Of a DNA stretch of 64,000 nt, positions 12,778 to 25,542 are shown one piece after another. This DNA comes from Amphirosellinia nigrospora. Its lineage: Eukaryota > Ascomycota > Sordariomycetes > Xylariales > Xylariaceae. The translations under genes were made by a program, and so were the position numbers. A model generated the notes under the pieces. That model was not told where the DNA came from. It made no database searches and saw nothing but the letters and a program-made list of their open reading frames with translations. Every line of letters begins with the position of its first letter. Position 1 is the first letter of the stretch. Location: the NCBI GenBank assembly GCA_004123355.1, contig SCHM01000001.1:9620193-9684192 (forward strand), read 5' to 3'.

Positions 12778-13945
12778 TTAGGAAAATATTAAGGCCCTGC
12801 ACTCAATGCTTCGCCGTGGATGGTAGTGCTCAGGAAGTACCTCAGCGGGCATATAGCAAGAGGCATGGGGGCATGCTGGTGAAGGGCGCTTTTGTTAGTT
12901 ATAGGGACTGGACTTAAGAGGGTATCTCCGTACTCACCTCTGCTCGGATAGTTGTTGGATGTGTCCCAACTTTTCAACAGCAACGCATCTTCTTTCGACA
13001 TTCTGTTCCAATAATGCCACTTAAAGGTTGGGTGATACGTGGGATAGTAAACTTCAGCAACATTGCCTCGAAAGACTTGATCCACTGCCACCATATTGTC
13101 CCACCTAACGGACCTTCCATCACAGAAGACCATAGGACGGTCGTATACCTCGTGCTCGAGTGATCGCCAAAAGCTAACTTCAACTTAGTGCCACGTTTCG
13201 GATGCCCTAAGACATTTTATCCTAAGTAATGAAATTTACGAGTTTTCCTACCTGACCATCCTCACGCGGCCCTTTAGAAGAGTTTCCGCCTCAGCTCCCA
13301 GAAATTTATGAGTCCTGTTTCGAAGACTATAATCTGTGCAGTCTAGGATATTGTCAACCATGTTGAACTAGGCACTGAATTTCGGAACGCATCAATCTTC
13401 TGACCAGTATGCACAATTTGCGCTGGGAGCAATGTGAAACTCTTATCTTGAATTTGACGGGGTGATATGAGTGATTCCGGATCCACGTCCTTCATGTCTG
13501 CCCGGATCTGACCTTGGGGTGTTAGCCAAGGCTAGGCATCTCATTTAATTGAAGTTGTTAGTCTGAGAGGATATTTATTTACCCGCCAATTATACACAAC
13601 CACTCTCTGGGCGTCAGCAACATTCTCTCGGATGCTCTTCTCCACTTGGGGCAAATATTTCTTGTCTATCGCTTCGGCATCGTCCCAGGAGGAAAATTCA
13701 TGTGTATGGCGGATGCACTGGAACCCGTGCTCGTCGACGTCGTACTCATCCTCTCTACCCCGTATGTTGTGAAGATGAACGCGAACGTTCTCAGTTTCAG
13801 CGTTAGAGACAGGGAAACCATGAGAAGCGTCTGGAAGACCGACGAAAAGTCTATAAGGCTTCTCAGTTTTGTACTTTTCCAGAGGCTTGAGGAACTCCAG
13901 ATTAACCTCGACCTCTTGTTCCATGGCAATGCCTTGGACTGTCAA
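12778..13945 (-). CDS. 2-oxoglutarate oxygenase-like protein (AsaB/GA4 desaturase/CmcJ family), possibly inactive
   Basis: Members of this fungal family are Fe(II)/2-oxoglutarate oxygenases or desaturases often found in secondary metabolism. Family landmarks in order are KPYRLFVGLPDASHGFPV and VRVHLHNIRGREDEYDVDE (about 13740-13860), EAETLLKGR (about 13280), and WRSLEHEVYDRPMVFCDGRS (about 13110-13165). After that come VAVDQVFRGNVAEVYYPTYH and a C-terminal block ending SIECRALIFS TAA at 12778. The start is either 13945 or the in-frame ATG at 13924, which fits the usual N-terminus better. The expected metal-binding His-x-Asp before EAETLLKGR is not seen: the best candidates read H-T-G (about 13415) or M-V-D, and the spacing to EAETLL is longer than usual. 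Introns are inferred near 13200-13250 and 12870-12925. This may be a degraded or non-catalytic relative. Confidence 0.62.
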
Positions 13946-16876
13946 AGCTGTGATATTTCACAAATAACCGATTCAAAGAAAGGCAAAAAAGGAAAACAAG
14001 GGAAATAAATGCGAGGGACGTTGGGGCATTTTCTCGAGTAAAGAACACCTCACAACGCGTGTACGAGGAGGATGGGCAGTCAGCATAGTATTCAAGGACA
14101 CCCCACTCAATAGTTAAGTCATCAAGCCCAGCGTCGTCAATCATGCTATATCTATACCGGAACTTATAGGACGACCGCTTCAACTTCCTTGACGATTATT
14201 AACGGTGGTCCGGTGTATGAGCAAGTGTCTGAAAACCCCCCTCCTGGCACACACTATATCGCCACCACTATGGACTATACGATGCTACGGCTCTGCAGAG
14301 ACTACATGCCCCGTGCATGAATACTGTCCAATAGATATTGTGCCGGTGCATCACGAGTCGACTTCCCCCCAGTCGCTGCATGCTGTGGCTGTCTAGTTAT
14401 CATCCGTTCGAACTGGATTAGATCGCAATGACCTGCTTCTGTCCAAACCATCATGCTCCTCTGTCATTACTGCCATGCTCGGATCACACGTTTCCGAGAG
14501 CTAGAAATGCTAATGCTGAAGAATAAATATTCCATAAATAGGTCGAGGAACCTGCTAGTCTGAGTGTGTGCAGCCGAACTTTGCTCCTCTTCAGATTATC
14601 AACTATTAAAAAGCAGAACTTATTTGGAGACCTTTTTTCCCCCGACAGAAGTTCATTACCTTTGTCAACACGCCTTCGTACCTTGCTTCCCGGATCAATA
14701 TGAAAGACAAGCAACTACAAGACACTGCCGGCATCAGCTTGGCTCAATCGCCGCCCCAGTTGTCTCATGCACCAGCACTCCCAGGCCAAACGCAGCCTTG
14801 GTTGGCCCATCTTAACCCAGTTGAGGTCGGTCTGGGTTTTCACTCTAAGGACGATGACCAGAGCACCACTTGTTCTGGCAATGCCCAAGCTGCGACTTAA
14901 TGGCAGCGGCTAAGTTCAGGCTACTACTATGACTCGTTCGGAGAACACCCTTTGGTATGCATCACCACCTTTGCGCAGCTGTGTTTGGTGTCCCGGTCTT
15001 GACTAACTTGGTACACACACCACTCAGTCACGTCGTAACGCCTTAGGGCACTGCCTACTAAGATGTTGGGAATAGATTTCAGTAAAGGCTTTTATGCAAA
15101 TTTGGAGTTGTGTGAAATGGGAGGAGAGCAAATATCAATGCGGCGCTAGAACTAGTACCAACAGAGGAGGTTTTATATGTGATATTTTGGAAGTTCCACA
15201 TATCTATATGTTTTATATGCATTTGATATATGACCGTATTTTCCACTCAGCATCTCAATGGCTAAGCTTGTTCACTCTGGCTTTGCCTCACCGAGCCCAA
15301 GTCAGCAAGCCAGGCCACATCTTGCCTTCATCGAGGTAGTGGGCGGTTAGGCTGCTCGCGGCCGATGTGCCTAGCAGGGCTGCCTGCCCCTCTGGATTGC
15401 CGGCAGACTTCAATGCAAGCCGCTAGATTCGGATATGGTACGCGCAGCAACGCGCAGTACACTGCACGTATGTGGCGTTGGTTGGTTAGCGTCCGGTTTT
15501 AAATCCATACCCCTGCTCTCTCCAAGTCGCCCGGCTTGAATGACGACGAAGAAGGTCTAAGCCGCGTTTTCCGTAGGCAGAAGTCGCTCATCTGTTCGAC
15601 TCCCCGTTTATCTATATTACAAAGCATACAGGTTGGGCAGAGCCTCAATTTTCGGGGACTTCGAAAGCCCCTACTCCACATCGATTTCCCCCGAGCCGAG
15701 GCCCTCTGTCTTTTCACGATGAGGATACGACGACCGTCCTCAAATCCCCATATCCAATCTCAAGCTTAAACTGAAGCCTGCTTTAAAGGTTATATTTTTC
15801 TTCGTCCCCTTGACTTTGCAAAAGTAGCATATATATATCCGTACCTACCTGGCGACACGACCTGTCTGGAGTGCCCCTTTTGGCTACTGCGTGAAGTGCC
15901 TCCCAATAACCGAGAATACTAAAGTGATGGCGGTATTCCCGCAGGTACACAACCTCACTTAAAAAGTATAAATATGCGTTTGTTTTTATAATTGCTAGTT
16001 GCGCTACATACATTTTGCTATATTAAGTAAGTACCCTAATGAAACCTTTTTTTTTTTTTCATTTTGTGTAGGAGTGGATGGTACCCATAGGCCCAAATAG
16101 AATATGCACCCTTGTCCTTCGGGGCTACACACATTGCTACAACCACTTGGTACATTCGCCGGAAATCACACACCTCCTAACCCCTCATTTCTAACAGGAG
16201 TAAGTACCTGGGGGGTATAAGTACTCCTTGGCAACACCTACAGCCTCACTTTTCTACTTAAAGAGTGCATTCGATCTGCCTGCATGACCCACAAACCAGC
16301 CTACGACAGCCATTGGTACTTTGTAGCAGTAATGACTCGAGAAGAAGTTAACTTCAGTCACCCACATTCTTTCGCATACATTTAGAATTGGATTTAAATA
16401 ATTACGAAATATAGGCAGGTTGGTCTTTTTTATTTATTTCTTTCTTATTTTCCTAACTAGGTAGGTAGTTGGGGTAGATGCATGTCTGTATCCAAGGCAT
16501 TACAGAGAGGGCTAAGAGGAGATCCCACATGCGATATAATGTACATCCTACAAGGAGCCCTGAAGCATGCAGTAAATCATAGTCAAGTACAGTCGCATTT
16601 CTACAGGTTGTATTAAGGGTGTTTGTACGAGGCGGTGTACCTATATCCAAGATTACGAACTCCCCGCTCCTGTGTTTGCGACTAGGTATTCTTAATCATT
16701 TCTGGCTCACTCATCCAATCTTTCACATATAAGTTTCGTCGCCAATCCACACACTCGAGTTATCGTCATTGAACTTTCAAAACTTTCCTTCACTGTGCCT
16801 TCTCCCACGTCCCTTTTTCAGTTTGCGAATATTTTTTACAAGCCTCCGTTCGCAGCTAAGCGTCATTGCTGCCGTT
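13946..16876. other. Long intergenic stretch, no gene recognised
   Basis: About 2.9 kb without a supportable gene. Several open frames of 60-85 codons (for example 14700-14900 and 15536-15769) lack domains, introns or a consistent frame. A homopolymer T run lies near 16050. The final ~150 bases are the leader of the aldo/keto reductase gene. Confidence 0.45.
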
Positions 16877-17875
16877 ATGCCAGAGCTACCGATATCAGAA
16901 CTGGGCTTCGGGTCGGGATCCCTGCATCTCCTGTACGGCACTGCGTGGAAAGACGAGGTGACGGCAGATCTCACTGAGGAGGCACTTAACAAGGGCTTTA
17001 GAGGTGTCGATTCTGCCAACTACCCTACTGCCTATGATGAACCTTTAATTGGCGAGGGTATTGCACGGGCTCTAACATCTGGCCTCAATCGCAAAGACTT
17101 GTTCGTATGTAAACGCCTCAGTCTAGTAATATTAGGTGATCTATGCTGCTGTCGCTTACGGGAACGGACGATAGATCCAGTCAAAGTACTGCCCTATATG
17201 GGCGCACGATCCCGACAAAATCCCGTTTGATGAACACAAGGATATCCATGGCCAGATCGTGGAGTCCGTCCAGCAGACTCTGCGCAACTTGAAAGTCGAC
17301 TATCTGGACGCCTTGATCCTTCATATTCCTTTCAAGAAGGAGGAAGATAATTTCATTGCCTGGAAGACGTTGGAAAGCTTCGTTCCTACCAAGGCCCGCC
17401 TGCTAGGATGTTCGAACTTCGGAGCTCCACTACTTGAGAAGCTGATCAACACAGCCAATATCAAGCCCGTCATTGTACAGAACCCCTTCATCCGGGCGAA
17501 CGCCTTCGACCTGGACGTCAGAGCCCTCTGCAAGAAGCATGGCCTGGTGTACCAGTCCTTCAGTGTTTGAAAAACAACGATGACATTATTAATTCCGAGG
17601 TAGTTGCTGCCTTGGCTGACAAGCTGAAAGTGGAGAAAGCTCTCGCTGTCTATCTACTTGTATTATCTCTTGGTAATGTACAAATCCTCGATGGAACAAC
17701 GAAAGCGGAACGTATGGAGAACGACCTGAAAGTGGTCGGTTCGGTCCTGAACGACGCTCAGCTTGTCGAAAACTTGAAACCGTTCAGTAAAGATTTTGAG
17801 AAACTTCTAGAGAAGATCTCGCAGGAAGAGACAAAGAATTTGGAAAGCGAAGAAGATTCAAAGGCTGAGCTTTGA
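16877..17875 (+). CDS. Aldo/keto reductase
   Basis: NAD(P)H-dependent oxidoreductase of the AKR superfamily; substrate unknown. Exon 1 (16877-17104, 76 codons) carries GFRGVDSANYPTAYDEPLIG with the Asp and Tyr of the catalytic set. A 70-base intron (17105-17174) follows. Exon 2 has QSKYCPIW (catalytic Lys position), then DALILHIPF (catalytic His) and LLGCSNFGAPLLEKL, the usual GxSNF strand. The last part reads VVAALADKL...LSLGNVQILDG, matching the C-terminal cofactor-binding region of AKRs, though the usual basic RxxxR residues are weak. The frame breaks once at about 17566, where one missing base would explain the early TGA. The ATG chosen begins MPELPISELGFGSGSL, the first strand of the barrel. 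Total length of about 310 residues is normal for AKRs. Confidence 0.85.
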
Positions 17876-19002
17876 GACATGGATTTGATAAGAATTTCTG
17901 CAACCGACTTTATTAATTGGGATGGAGGCCTTGTAGTTACTGAATACGAAGTCAATATTATGTGTTGGGACGGTCGAAGCGAAAGTGAGAAAGAGGTTTC
18001 ATACCGAGGCCTGTGATAGGCCTGAGACGGCAATATATAAGATCGGTTACCTTATAAAGAGTCACCATTCAAGACAGTCAAGATAATTAGCACCACTTCA
18101 TCATCCGTAAAGAAATTCACGGAGGAGACTCCTACCCTTAGCTCCACTCGTCCAGAGGCGCATGCACACTTCGCCTTCTCACTTAACTCGTCACAGCGCG
18201 CTACCCCTATTTTATTTATGCTAGTAACAAAAGTAGTACTATACCGTAACAGTACAAAAGTAGAACGTTGTCAAGTCGAGCGCTTGACCGTCTGTAGTTG
18301 ACTATATACGGACTGGACTTGGGACAACATCATCCAGCTATCGGACCCATTACATGGTTCCGAACTGGGATGAAATCCTTGAGAAATTACTTGGGAGCGA
18401 GGCGTTTTGCATCACTAGTCGCCTCCCTTTCGCCTATGCGGCTGACTTCCCCCTTTACTTTTAATGACGGGGAGATATTTAATCCAGGCCCTCTTCATTC
18501 TTTTCACATGGACCAGCTACAGGGCATAGCCACAGGAGCCACACAGGCCGATATCACTCCGATCATTTTCGTGGACTGAGACACACGTATATTGGACATA
18601 AATTGAGGGCTTGGGCGAGGTTATATTGAAGTTAGACTTAGGAAATTAGAGCCCCTAGAGACATTAAAGAGATTATTAGCTGAATTGAACTCCAAATTTC
18701 AAGCATTTGAACACAGGCCCTTGTCACGATTCTCAACTTCCATGATGGGAAACTCAAGAGGCTTGTTTCCGTGTTTCTTTAGTCTAACTCTTAAGGCTTC
18801 AGACTGATCCTCGTGAAGTCCCACGTCCTCCGAGCTTTCCTTGGTGGCTTTGAAAGCATCATGTGATACGACAAGGCTTTGTGATTTCATCAGTAATAGT
18901 AGGATGCCAAAGTGACGGGAACAGAGAGTGTCATTTATTTAGATAATCAACACGGACACTCATGTACCTACTGGGAGATATGCTTAATTTTATTATGAGA
19001 TA
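17876..19002. other. Intergenic, no gene recognised
   Basis: A 93-codon frame at 18298-18579 begins with TTG, not ATG, and has no known motif. I see nothing else coding. Confidence 0.45.
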
Positions 19003-21274
19003 CTAATCACTGCTGGTAGGTTCCAAAGATAACCTCACAATTCTACTACCATCCTCATCCACAATGGATATCATTGCAATGCCTCCATCATCGTCCAAGA
19101 ACTCTCGGCCTTCTGGCGCCCACATCTCCATAATCACAGCCCAGGGGTTATGGAGATTTACGGCTTTCCCTCTAAGAACAAACAGCGTTATCACAGCCAG
19201 CACCAACGCTAAGTGCAGACCTACTAGCACCGTGACAGCACTAAGACCGCTATGGCCGGTTGGTAACGGCTTTAAGCTGACCAAACGCATGACGGTTTCC
19301 TGGCTATAATCAAAGTATGGGACCGCATCGTAATAGGCGCTGCGTAGAACGGTTGTGAATAGGGCTTGGAGAGCGATAGCTGGGTTTCTCGTTTCCTCCA
19401 GTGTGTCGAGAAACATACCCACTAGGACTCCATTGCAAACTAAATAACTGAATAGCAGCCGAAAGTTGTAGCTGGTTGTATCAAAGAGCGGCGTATTATG
19501 TGTCCATATTCTCCCCCATAGGAACGGATACGTCGTGGATTGAGCCGGATCCAAGCCCTTCATGCTTGCAGTACTTATCTGTTCGTCAATGGGCTTGATG
19601 TCAAAATACATGACATCTCGCTCCAAGACAGAAAGCAGAGCAGAGTCTTTAGTAGCACCTAAAGGTCTTCTAAGATTTGTTGTGTCTACGGGATGAGAGC
19701 TGCGATTAGTGGCGAACACTGGCTCCGGAGGAAGCTGAGTGGAAGTGTTGAAATACACGTTGTAATCGTAGGGGACTGGCCATGCATATGGCCTCAAGGA
19801 GTCTCTAGTTGGGTCAGTCACAACGTAAAGAGGGCACAAACTTTGATTTGATTGACTCACAACGCATCATAGCAAAGTGACACTCGAACTACTTCGTTGC
19901 TACTGGGTAAGTCGGCGGCATTGAAACTCTGCCACGGCCCCGATTGCTCTACAGGGGTTTTGGTCTGTTTCAAAAGACAATTCGTTCGTGGATTATCATA
20001 GCACGATCTCGGGAAATCCCACAAGAGCCATGCGTGGCCACGTGACATTACCGTCTTTGGAGCTGGGGGAACGCTGGGAAGAAGTCTCGAAGCAAGCCCC
20101 ATGAAGGGCTGGTATGTATCGCCAGGGGACCCAGAAGCAAGCGAACAGAGATGCATAAGCGCATAATCCCCCTTGTTTGCTGAACAATCAAATCCGACAA
20201 CTTGTTCAGTAATATTATGCATCAGTTCTGGTAACATAAGATTTCCCTGCACGGTTCCTCGAAGCCGCAATGGCCGTGCTATCTGATCAGTGTCTGGTAT
20301 GCCGTCATTTATAAATCCAAACTCCGTCAAGTTAACACTTGGACGTGAGCAAACGACTCGAGTGTCGAACAAGGCTGCCATTCCTTCGTAGTATCGTAAT
20401 TGGCTCCTCTCAGTCTCGTTCAGAATTGGAAGAAAGCCGCGCACCGAAACACCGGTATCGGCGACATTGTTTCGCGGTATCGCCGGCTCGGAATATTCGA
20501 GAATATGGGCAGTAGAGATGGGATCGAGTGTCCAATAGTCGATGTCTGATTTATTTAGATATCTCGTCCCACTCCATCGAATACTAGATTTTCGAGGGCC
20601 AAGGAATAGACTTCCTCGAACATCTGTTAGTAGGATAGTAGAGATAAACTGCAGTACCGTAGTCATTAGGGCCAAAGAGAGTATTAAGGTGAAAATGGGC
20701 CAGTTCTTGACGCCACGATTGTTCCGAAGAAATATCTGTAAGCTCAGAAGCGGGCCAGGATTCGAGAACCTCAATATTGAAAACTCGGCGGCGTCTTGTA
20801 GACGTACACCATTGGTTTCTAGTAGAATTGCTGCCAACATCGAAGTTGCGACGATTGCTTGGGCTGAGATCGCCGTACGAATTAAAAAAGCTACGACAGT
20901 AATAGATTGAGCAACCCATTGGCCGTCAACGAGTCTACCCCATATTGGAGCTGGATCATCTGGTTACCATTCCATAGCCAGTAAAGGAAGAATAATGCAG
21001 CGATAGATGATATCATAGAGAAGGATAAAATCGCGGTGCGGAGTTTACCGATGCAGTGGAATCCTGTCTGACGGGCGCGCTTTGCCACAATATGCTCTAA
21101 CGGAGGCTCGCTAGGATTTCCCTCTTCCACAAAGACCACATTATCATCATATTGATCGTATTCCTGCTCGTTGTGCGAGGAAGTAACTGGCTCAGGAGGT
21201 GACACATTTAGAGCATCAAATAAAAAGGCGGATGCGGAAGAGATTGCTTGAGAATTCTGGCTCGTCATCCTCAT
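19003..21274 (-). CDS. Polytopic fungal membrane protein, function unknown
   Basis: I recognise this as a type of large uncharacterised integral membrane protein common in Pezizomycotina, but cannot name a function. From the ATG at 21274: an acidic cytosolic N-terminus, then helix 1 (AILSFSMISSIAALFFLYWLW, about 20970-21050) and a helix starting WVAQSITVVAFLIR. Then come TSMLAAILLE, the conserved-looking GVRLQDAAEFSILRFSNPGP (about 20750-20810), and another helix pair near 20630-20700. A large probably luminal or external loop of about 400 residues follows, with several N-x-S/T sites and Cys residues. Two C-terminal helices (LLFSYLVCNGVLVGMFL; VTVLVGLHLALVLAVITLFVL) come before a short acidic tail ending at 19003. 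Two frame breaks (about 20930 and 19858) each look like one missing base. About 740 residues in total. Confidence 0.7.
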
Positions 21275-22789
21275 GCTCCGTACAACAATACAAGGAGAGA
21301 GTGTGTGTCCGGGTCAGAATCGTGGTAGTGAACCTACTTATGAGGAATCAAAGTAATAGAGGTGACAAAGATTCAATTGATGAGGTGTATTGATATAATC
21401 CCTAAGAGGAGTAAGAACTGTGATATTGAAGATAAAGTGATGGAGTAAAAATAGGGGCGGAATTGTCTCCTCCTCCTTGTAAAAAAGGACAACAAACACG
21501 CACTAGCCAGTGGTGAGAGGAGTCTTCCTACTTATCTTGCTGTATATCCTATACGCAGCCGTTTCTCATATGCATACGTTGTTTTATCTTACTTGAGTAG
21601 CTAGCCGGAGAGTCTCTATATGGTTGGAGAAGGTCTTTTGAATAGGGGCAGGGCGGTTACATTCGAAATCCCAATTTCCTGACATCATCCAAGCACGGCA
21701 CTGATCTATTAATAGCTTATTTAACATCATATGAAATCAGATCTTCGGTAGCACTAGTGTTGAGCCAATGAGGATCTCGTTTATGGCACAGAAGTGAGTT
21801 GCAATGGGGGCTGGATAACCGCCAGTGTCCAGTCAGCGCGTCAAACAATTGGTTGTCGAGATTCTTATGTGCCTTTGCCAGTTGTGCTGCCACAATCTTA
21901 GCGTGGGCGGAGCCATCGTTTGACCAAGTCGTCGCTGATAGGACAGTAGGCGTAGGGTGTACAATTTAGCCAACTTACTAAGCGTAGGTACAAGAACCGA
22001 TTTATACCTACAATATAAAGCTTTATGCTAGATATGCCTATTCAAGGCCATACAGGCATGTTTAGACGAACAATCATACCAAACTCTAGCAATATATTAG
22101 GTAAACATGTCTCCATTAAGTGCATCACAAGCAGCAAACTCGACGCGCCAAGGGATACTATATGCAAAACCGCGACCCCATCGAACGCTCCCTTGAGTAA
22201 CGTCCTACTTCCCCTACAGGTAGTAGTTGGCGGACCACTCTTGTGACACCCGAACTGTTTTGTTGTGAATCATTTCCAGCTCTCTTTTCTATCTGTCACC
22301 CCGCTTCCTCGCTCAGGCTTTACTGAAGTAAAGTAGAAGTCCTCGCAAAGCTACGGCAACGAACGCCAGGCTTTCCTTCCGTCCTTCAAACGAGTAACCT
22401 CCCAAAAGACGCGACCATCAAACAATTTTCGCTTTTCGCTTTTCTTCCAGATCGACTGAGCTACAACTCATATGGTCTTAGAGCGCAGTGAATGCTTCAT
22501 TCGGCTCACAGTCCAAACAGAGTCTTCTAGTCAGAACCTGCTTCTACTAACCGAAAGATTCGACTTCAGTTCATCCTTCGCCGACAGCCTTCTTGTTTGC
22601 CCGCAAACACGTCCTGTCTTGCTCCAAGCCTTATTTGAATTCGAATAAATAAATCGCCTCACGCTTTGAGTACCGACGGTGTTCCTCCTCCGGCAAGCTG
22701 GTTCTTGTTTTCCCTAGTGTCTGACGGAGGCACAACTAGGCTGCCCATTTGATAGAAGTGTCTCAGTGTCTTCTCAAGATACCAACATC
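21275..22789. other. Divergent promoter region, no gene recognised
   Basis: About 1.5 kb between two divergently transcribed genes. The part nearest 22790 is pyrimidine-rich (CTTTTCGCTTTTCTTCC near 22435), typical of fungal promoters. A 73-codon frame at 22025-22246 has no recognisable content. Confidence 0.45.
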
Positions 22790-24195
22790 ATGAGCTCTGA
22801 TATAACTCACGCTCGGGCTTCTAGAGCCCCAACACGACGAAAAGACGTGGTAGATGTAAACCGAGTGCTACGAACAATAAGACAGGTTAGGAATGGGACG
22901 CATAGTATCAAGAAAGGCGGCCGAGGCGGGAAATACTTGGTACAACGAACGCTCCACTATTCCGGTTATAAACTCTTATTAGAGGAGTTAGCGAAGGCAG
23001 AAAACCAGGAGCTCCTAGCAGATGTTAAGGATCAGATACAGTGAGGGTGCTTTAAGAACTCACGACTTCGACGGGCTAATGATATGTCAGTTTCGATTAT
23101 ATGCGTCGCCCCTTTGAAGAGGATAAGCAATTAGTGATTCATAAGCCTTCGGCGTTTCGCCGCGCCATGGCTAGAGAATTCAACGCCACAGTCATCACGT
23201 GGCTTGCAAAAATAGCAGACGGGAGCTTTGCAAAGTTGAAAGCACTAAAGTAGGGACTATGAGAATCGCGACCGAAATCATGTCTGCTCTTACTAAGCCT
23301 GTGGAATGCGGCGACGATCGGCTAGCACCTGATCTTTCTTTCACTTGCACTAACTGCATGACTGCTGATATGGTGGTTGAGATAGCATGGTCTGACAGCA
23401 ATCTGAACTCTCTAGACAGAGTCATACGATTTATTCATGGAACGAATGGTGCAGTACGAACGGTTGTCAGATTAAACATGAATAGAATTTACCGTGGTGG
23501 ACGCTGCGCCTCCTTTTCAGTATGGGAAGCCGTGCAGGATGGAGATGAGTGGTGGCCAACTACCCTCGTCGACAATAAGGTAAGATACATAAGTCTCCCG
23601 ACATGTCAGTTTAGGGGAGATTTTCTGATAGCCTGCAGATGTTTGTCGATGAAAAGGGTAAGGTCATTAGCAATTGCAAGTTATCGCTCTCTCTAAAAGA
23701 TTTCATATGCGCGAAGAGGATGGGTAAATTCTGGGACTTCGAAGATGTGCCGCTCGAAATCCCGTCGACGAAGCTCTACGAATTTTACCAAAATGCATTG
23801 ACAGAGCAGATCGCAGATGAGGCGATGAAGGGGTTGTTGAAGTACAGAAGAAAGCGGATGGCACATCGGAGAAGATTCTTAGCGTTGAGAAAATTATACT
23901 GGACAAACGAACAGGAGACAATCAGAATCACTCTGTTATGGGGAAGGCAGAACGAGCTGACATCAGGGCTATGATATCAGAGGTCGAAGATGAGGTCGGT
24001 GAGATGAGCAGGGTGATGGACGATGTAGCGGAAATGATGGAAAATAGGATTGAGCAGATGAATGAGGTGGAGGAGAATAGAATTGAGGCAGAAAACAGGG
24101 TGGACGAGCTGGAAACTCAACTGGCCAATTTGAGGGCTGAAGAAAAAAGGATTATTGTGAGAGGTGGGAGACGAAGGGGCCGGAGGGCACGTTAA
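22790..24195 (+). CDS. Uncharacterised fungal protein with possible Uma2-like core and C-terminal coiled coil
   Basis: No function assigned. The ATG at 22790 opens a basic N-terminal region (KDVVDVNRVLRTIRQVRNG...KYLVQRTLHYSGYKLLL). The middle carries FEEDKQLVIHKPSAFRRAM, then MVVEIAWSDSN (about 23370-23400) and GAVRTVVRLNMNRIYRGG (about 23450-23505). That pattern resembles fungal proteins distantly like Uma2/PD-(D/E)XK folds, an inference from pattern only. An intron at about 23580-23638 is clear (GTAAGA...TGCAG). The C-terminus (about 23945-24150) is a strongly charged coiled coil (EVEDEVGEMSRVMDDVAEMM and onward), ending in an Arg/Gly-rich basic tail before TAA at 24193-24195. Frame breaks near 23042, 23115, 23248 and 23835 look like missing bases. 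Confidence 0.55.
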
Positions 24196-24360
24196 GTGTT
24201 TACGCGATCGTCTCGGAAGTAGGCTTACTTCGTTCTTGGGCATGCTAAAACCATATAGGAAAAATTGAGAAGCTTCGAAATTTGAATATATTTTGTCTTC
24301 AGTAGGCAGAATGATTGACATGCTTTTCTACTCATGATTTGTAATATTGCTACAACCCCC

Positions 24361-25542
24361 TTATTCTGAATCGATTCTATTTGCCTCATGCCCGTCGCCA
24401 GCTTTCTTCCTCGGCTGCCAGTCCCAAGGTGGAGGATGATTTAACGCGTTCTGAACCGACCACTCCTGCAACTTCTCGAAGTTGCGACATTTTTTCGCCG
24501 GGCTAAAATCAGACATTTCTCCGCGCGGCGCATCCGGATTCAGCACTGTGATAGCTGGTGTCGTATCCCCATGGCACATGAGCGCCAGCCTCACTGCTTC
24601 GATGCAATGGTCCGTATGCATGCGCGCTTCTACGTCAGATGCGGCCATATCTCCAGGTATTTGTACGATGTCGGGATGGCGGAGATACCAATTCCGCCAC
24701 GTATACTGGCGAACGAGGTTCTAATATAGTTGATTAGGAGTCTACATACGAGTCTCGGACGTGTGATAGCTTACGAGGCAGTGTAGCTGGTGGAAGACTT
24801 CCAATTGACCACTACAATAATCTCAGTCAAAATTACTTCTCCTCGATAATGGCCGGAAACGCATCTCCTTAACAGAAGTACCGGCTTTCAGTACTTTAAG
24901 GGGTAAGAGGAGGGTAGAAAATAGCGTACTGAAATCCACCTTTCCCGTCATGCCAGGGCTTCAGAGTTTTGTTATCCCCTAGATCAACAGTACGATTAAT
25001 CAAGGGGAGTTGTTTCTCTGGGAATCTATAATCCCCATCTACCAGCAGGTTTAGCATTTGTGGGTACTCCTTCGAAGCTATGGCTTTAACATACATCGCC
25101 AAAGCTTCTCCCATGCTGCCTCAAGCTCTGGACTTGGCGGACCGCGGTATTGGGACTCATGCCCGAAGCCGTTTTCGATCTCTATATTCTCGTATTCAAT
25201 CGCCTCATTGGCAGGAGCTATATGGAGGACGTGATTAGTCTTTTCAAGCCAAGGAGCTGCCCAGCATTACTTACACCAGACCGAAGTTTGGATGCCACAT
25301 TGTTTGTCGCTTGGTCTCTTTAGATCGAGTGCTATGAGGAGCGCAGATGCGGAAAGGAGAAGAAATATGATGACGCCCCATTGAAAGGCTATGACTTTTC
25401 GATATGACAGGAGAATAGCTATATTATGATTTTCATGATGACTATCCAGTTCTTGGCCAGATTTCCCAAGCAGTTCTTCCGAAGAGTCGACCTTTTCGTA
25501 GGTTCTCCAACTCGTATTCCATTTAGTCCTAAGGGCATTCAT
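24361..25542 (-). CDS. UstYa-family (DUF3328) peptide-modifying oxidase, copy A
   Basis: UstYa proteins are membrane-anchored oxidases that, with known members, build the ether or C-N links that close fungal RiPP peptides such as ustiloxin and phomopsin. Here the N-terminal tail (TYEKVDSSEELLG) precedes one transmembrane helix (AFQWGVIIFLLLSASALLIAL, about 25320-25390). The lumenal domain has AIEYENIEIENGFG and the family motif YRGPPSPELEAAWEKLW (about 25100-25160). Both catalytic HxxHC motifs are present: HQLHC just before an intron at about 24722-24770, and HTDHC near 24610 followed by LALMCHGD. Introns at about 25210-25267 and 24800-24925 also fit. I prefer the ATG at 25542 over 25650 because it gives the usual short cytosolic tail. 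One frame break near 25105 (after EKLW) looks like one missing base. It faces the small peptide gene at 26502. Confidence 0.85.

Noticed and set aside
18298-18579. 93-codon plus-strand frame
   Set aside because: Starts with TTG and shows no recognisable motif.
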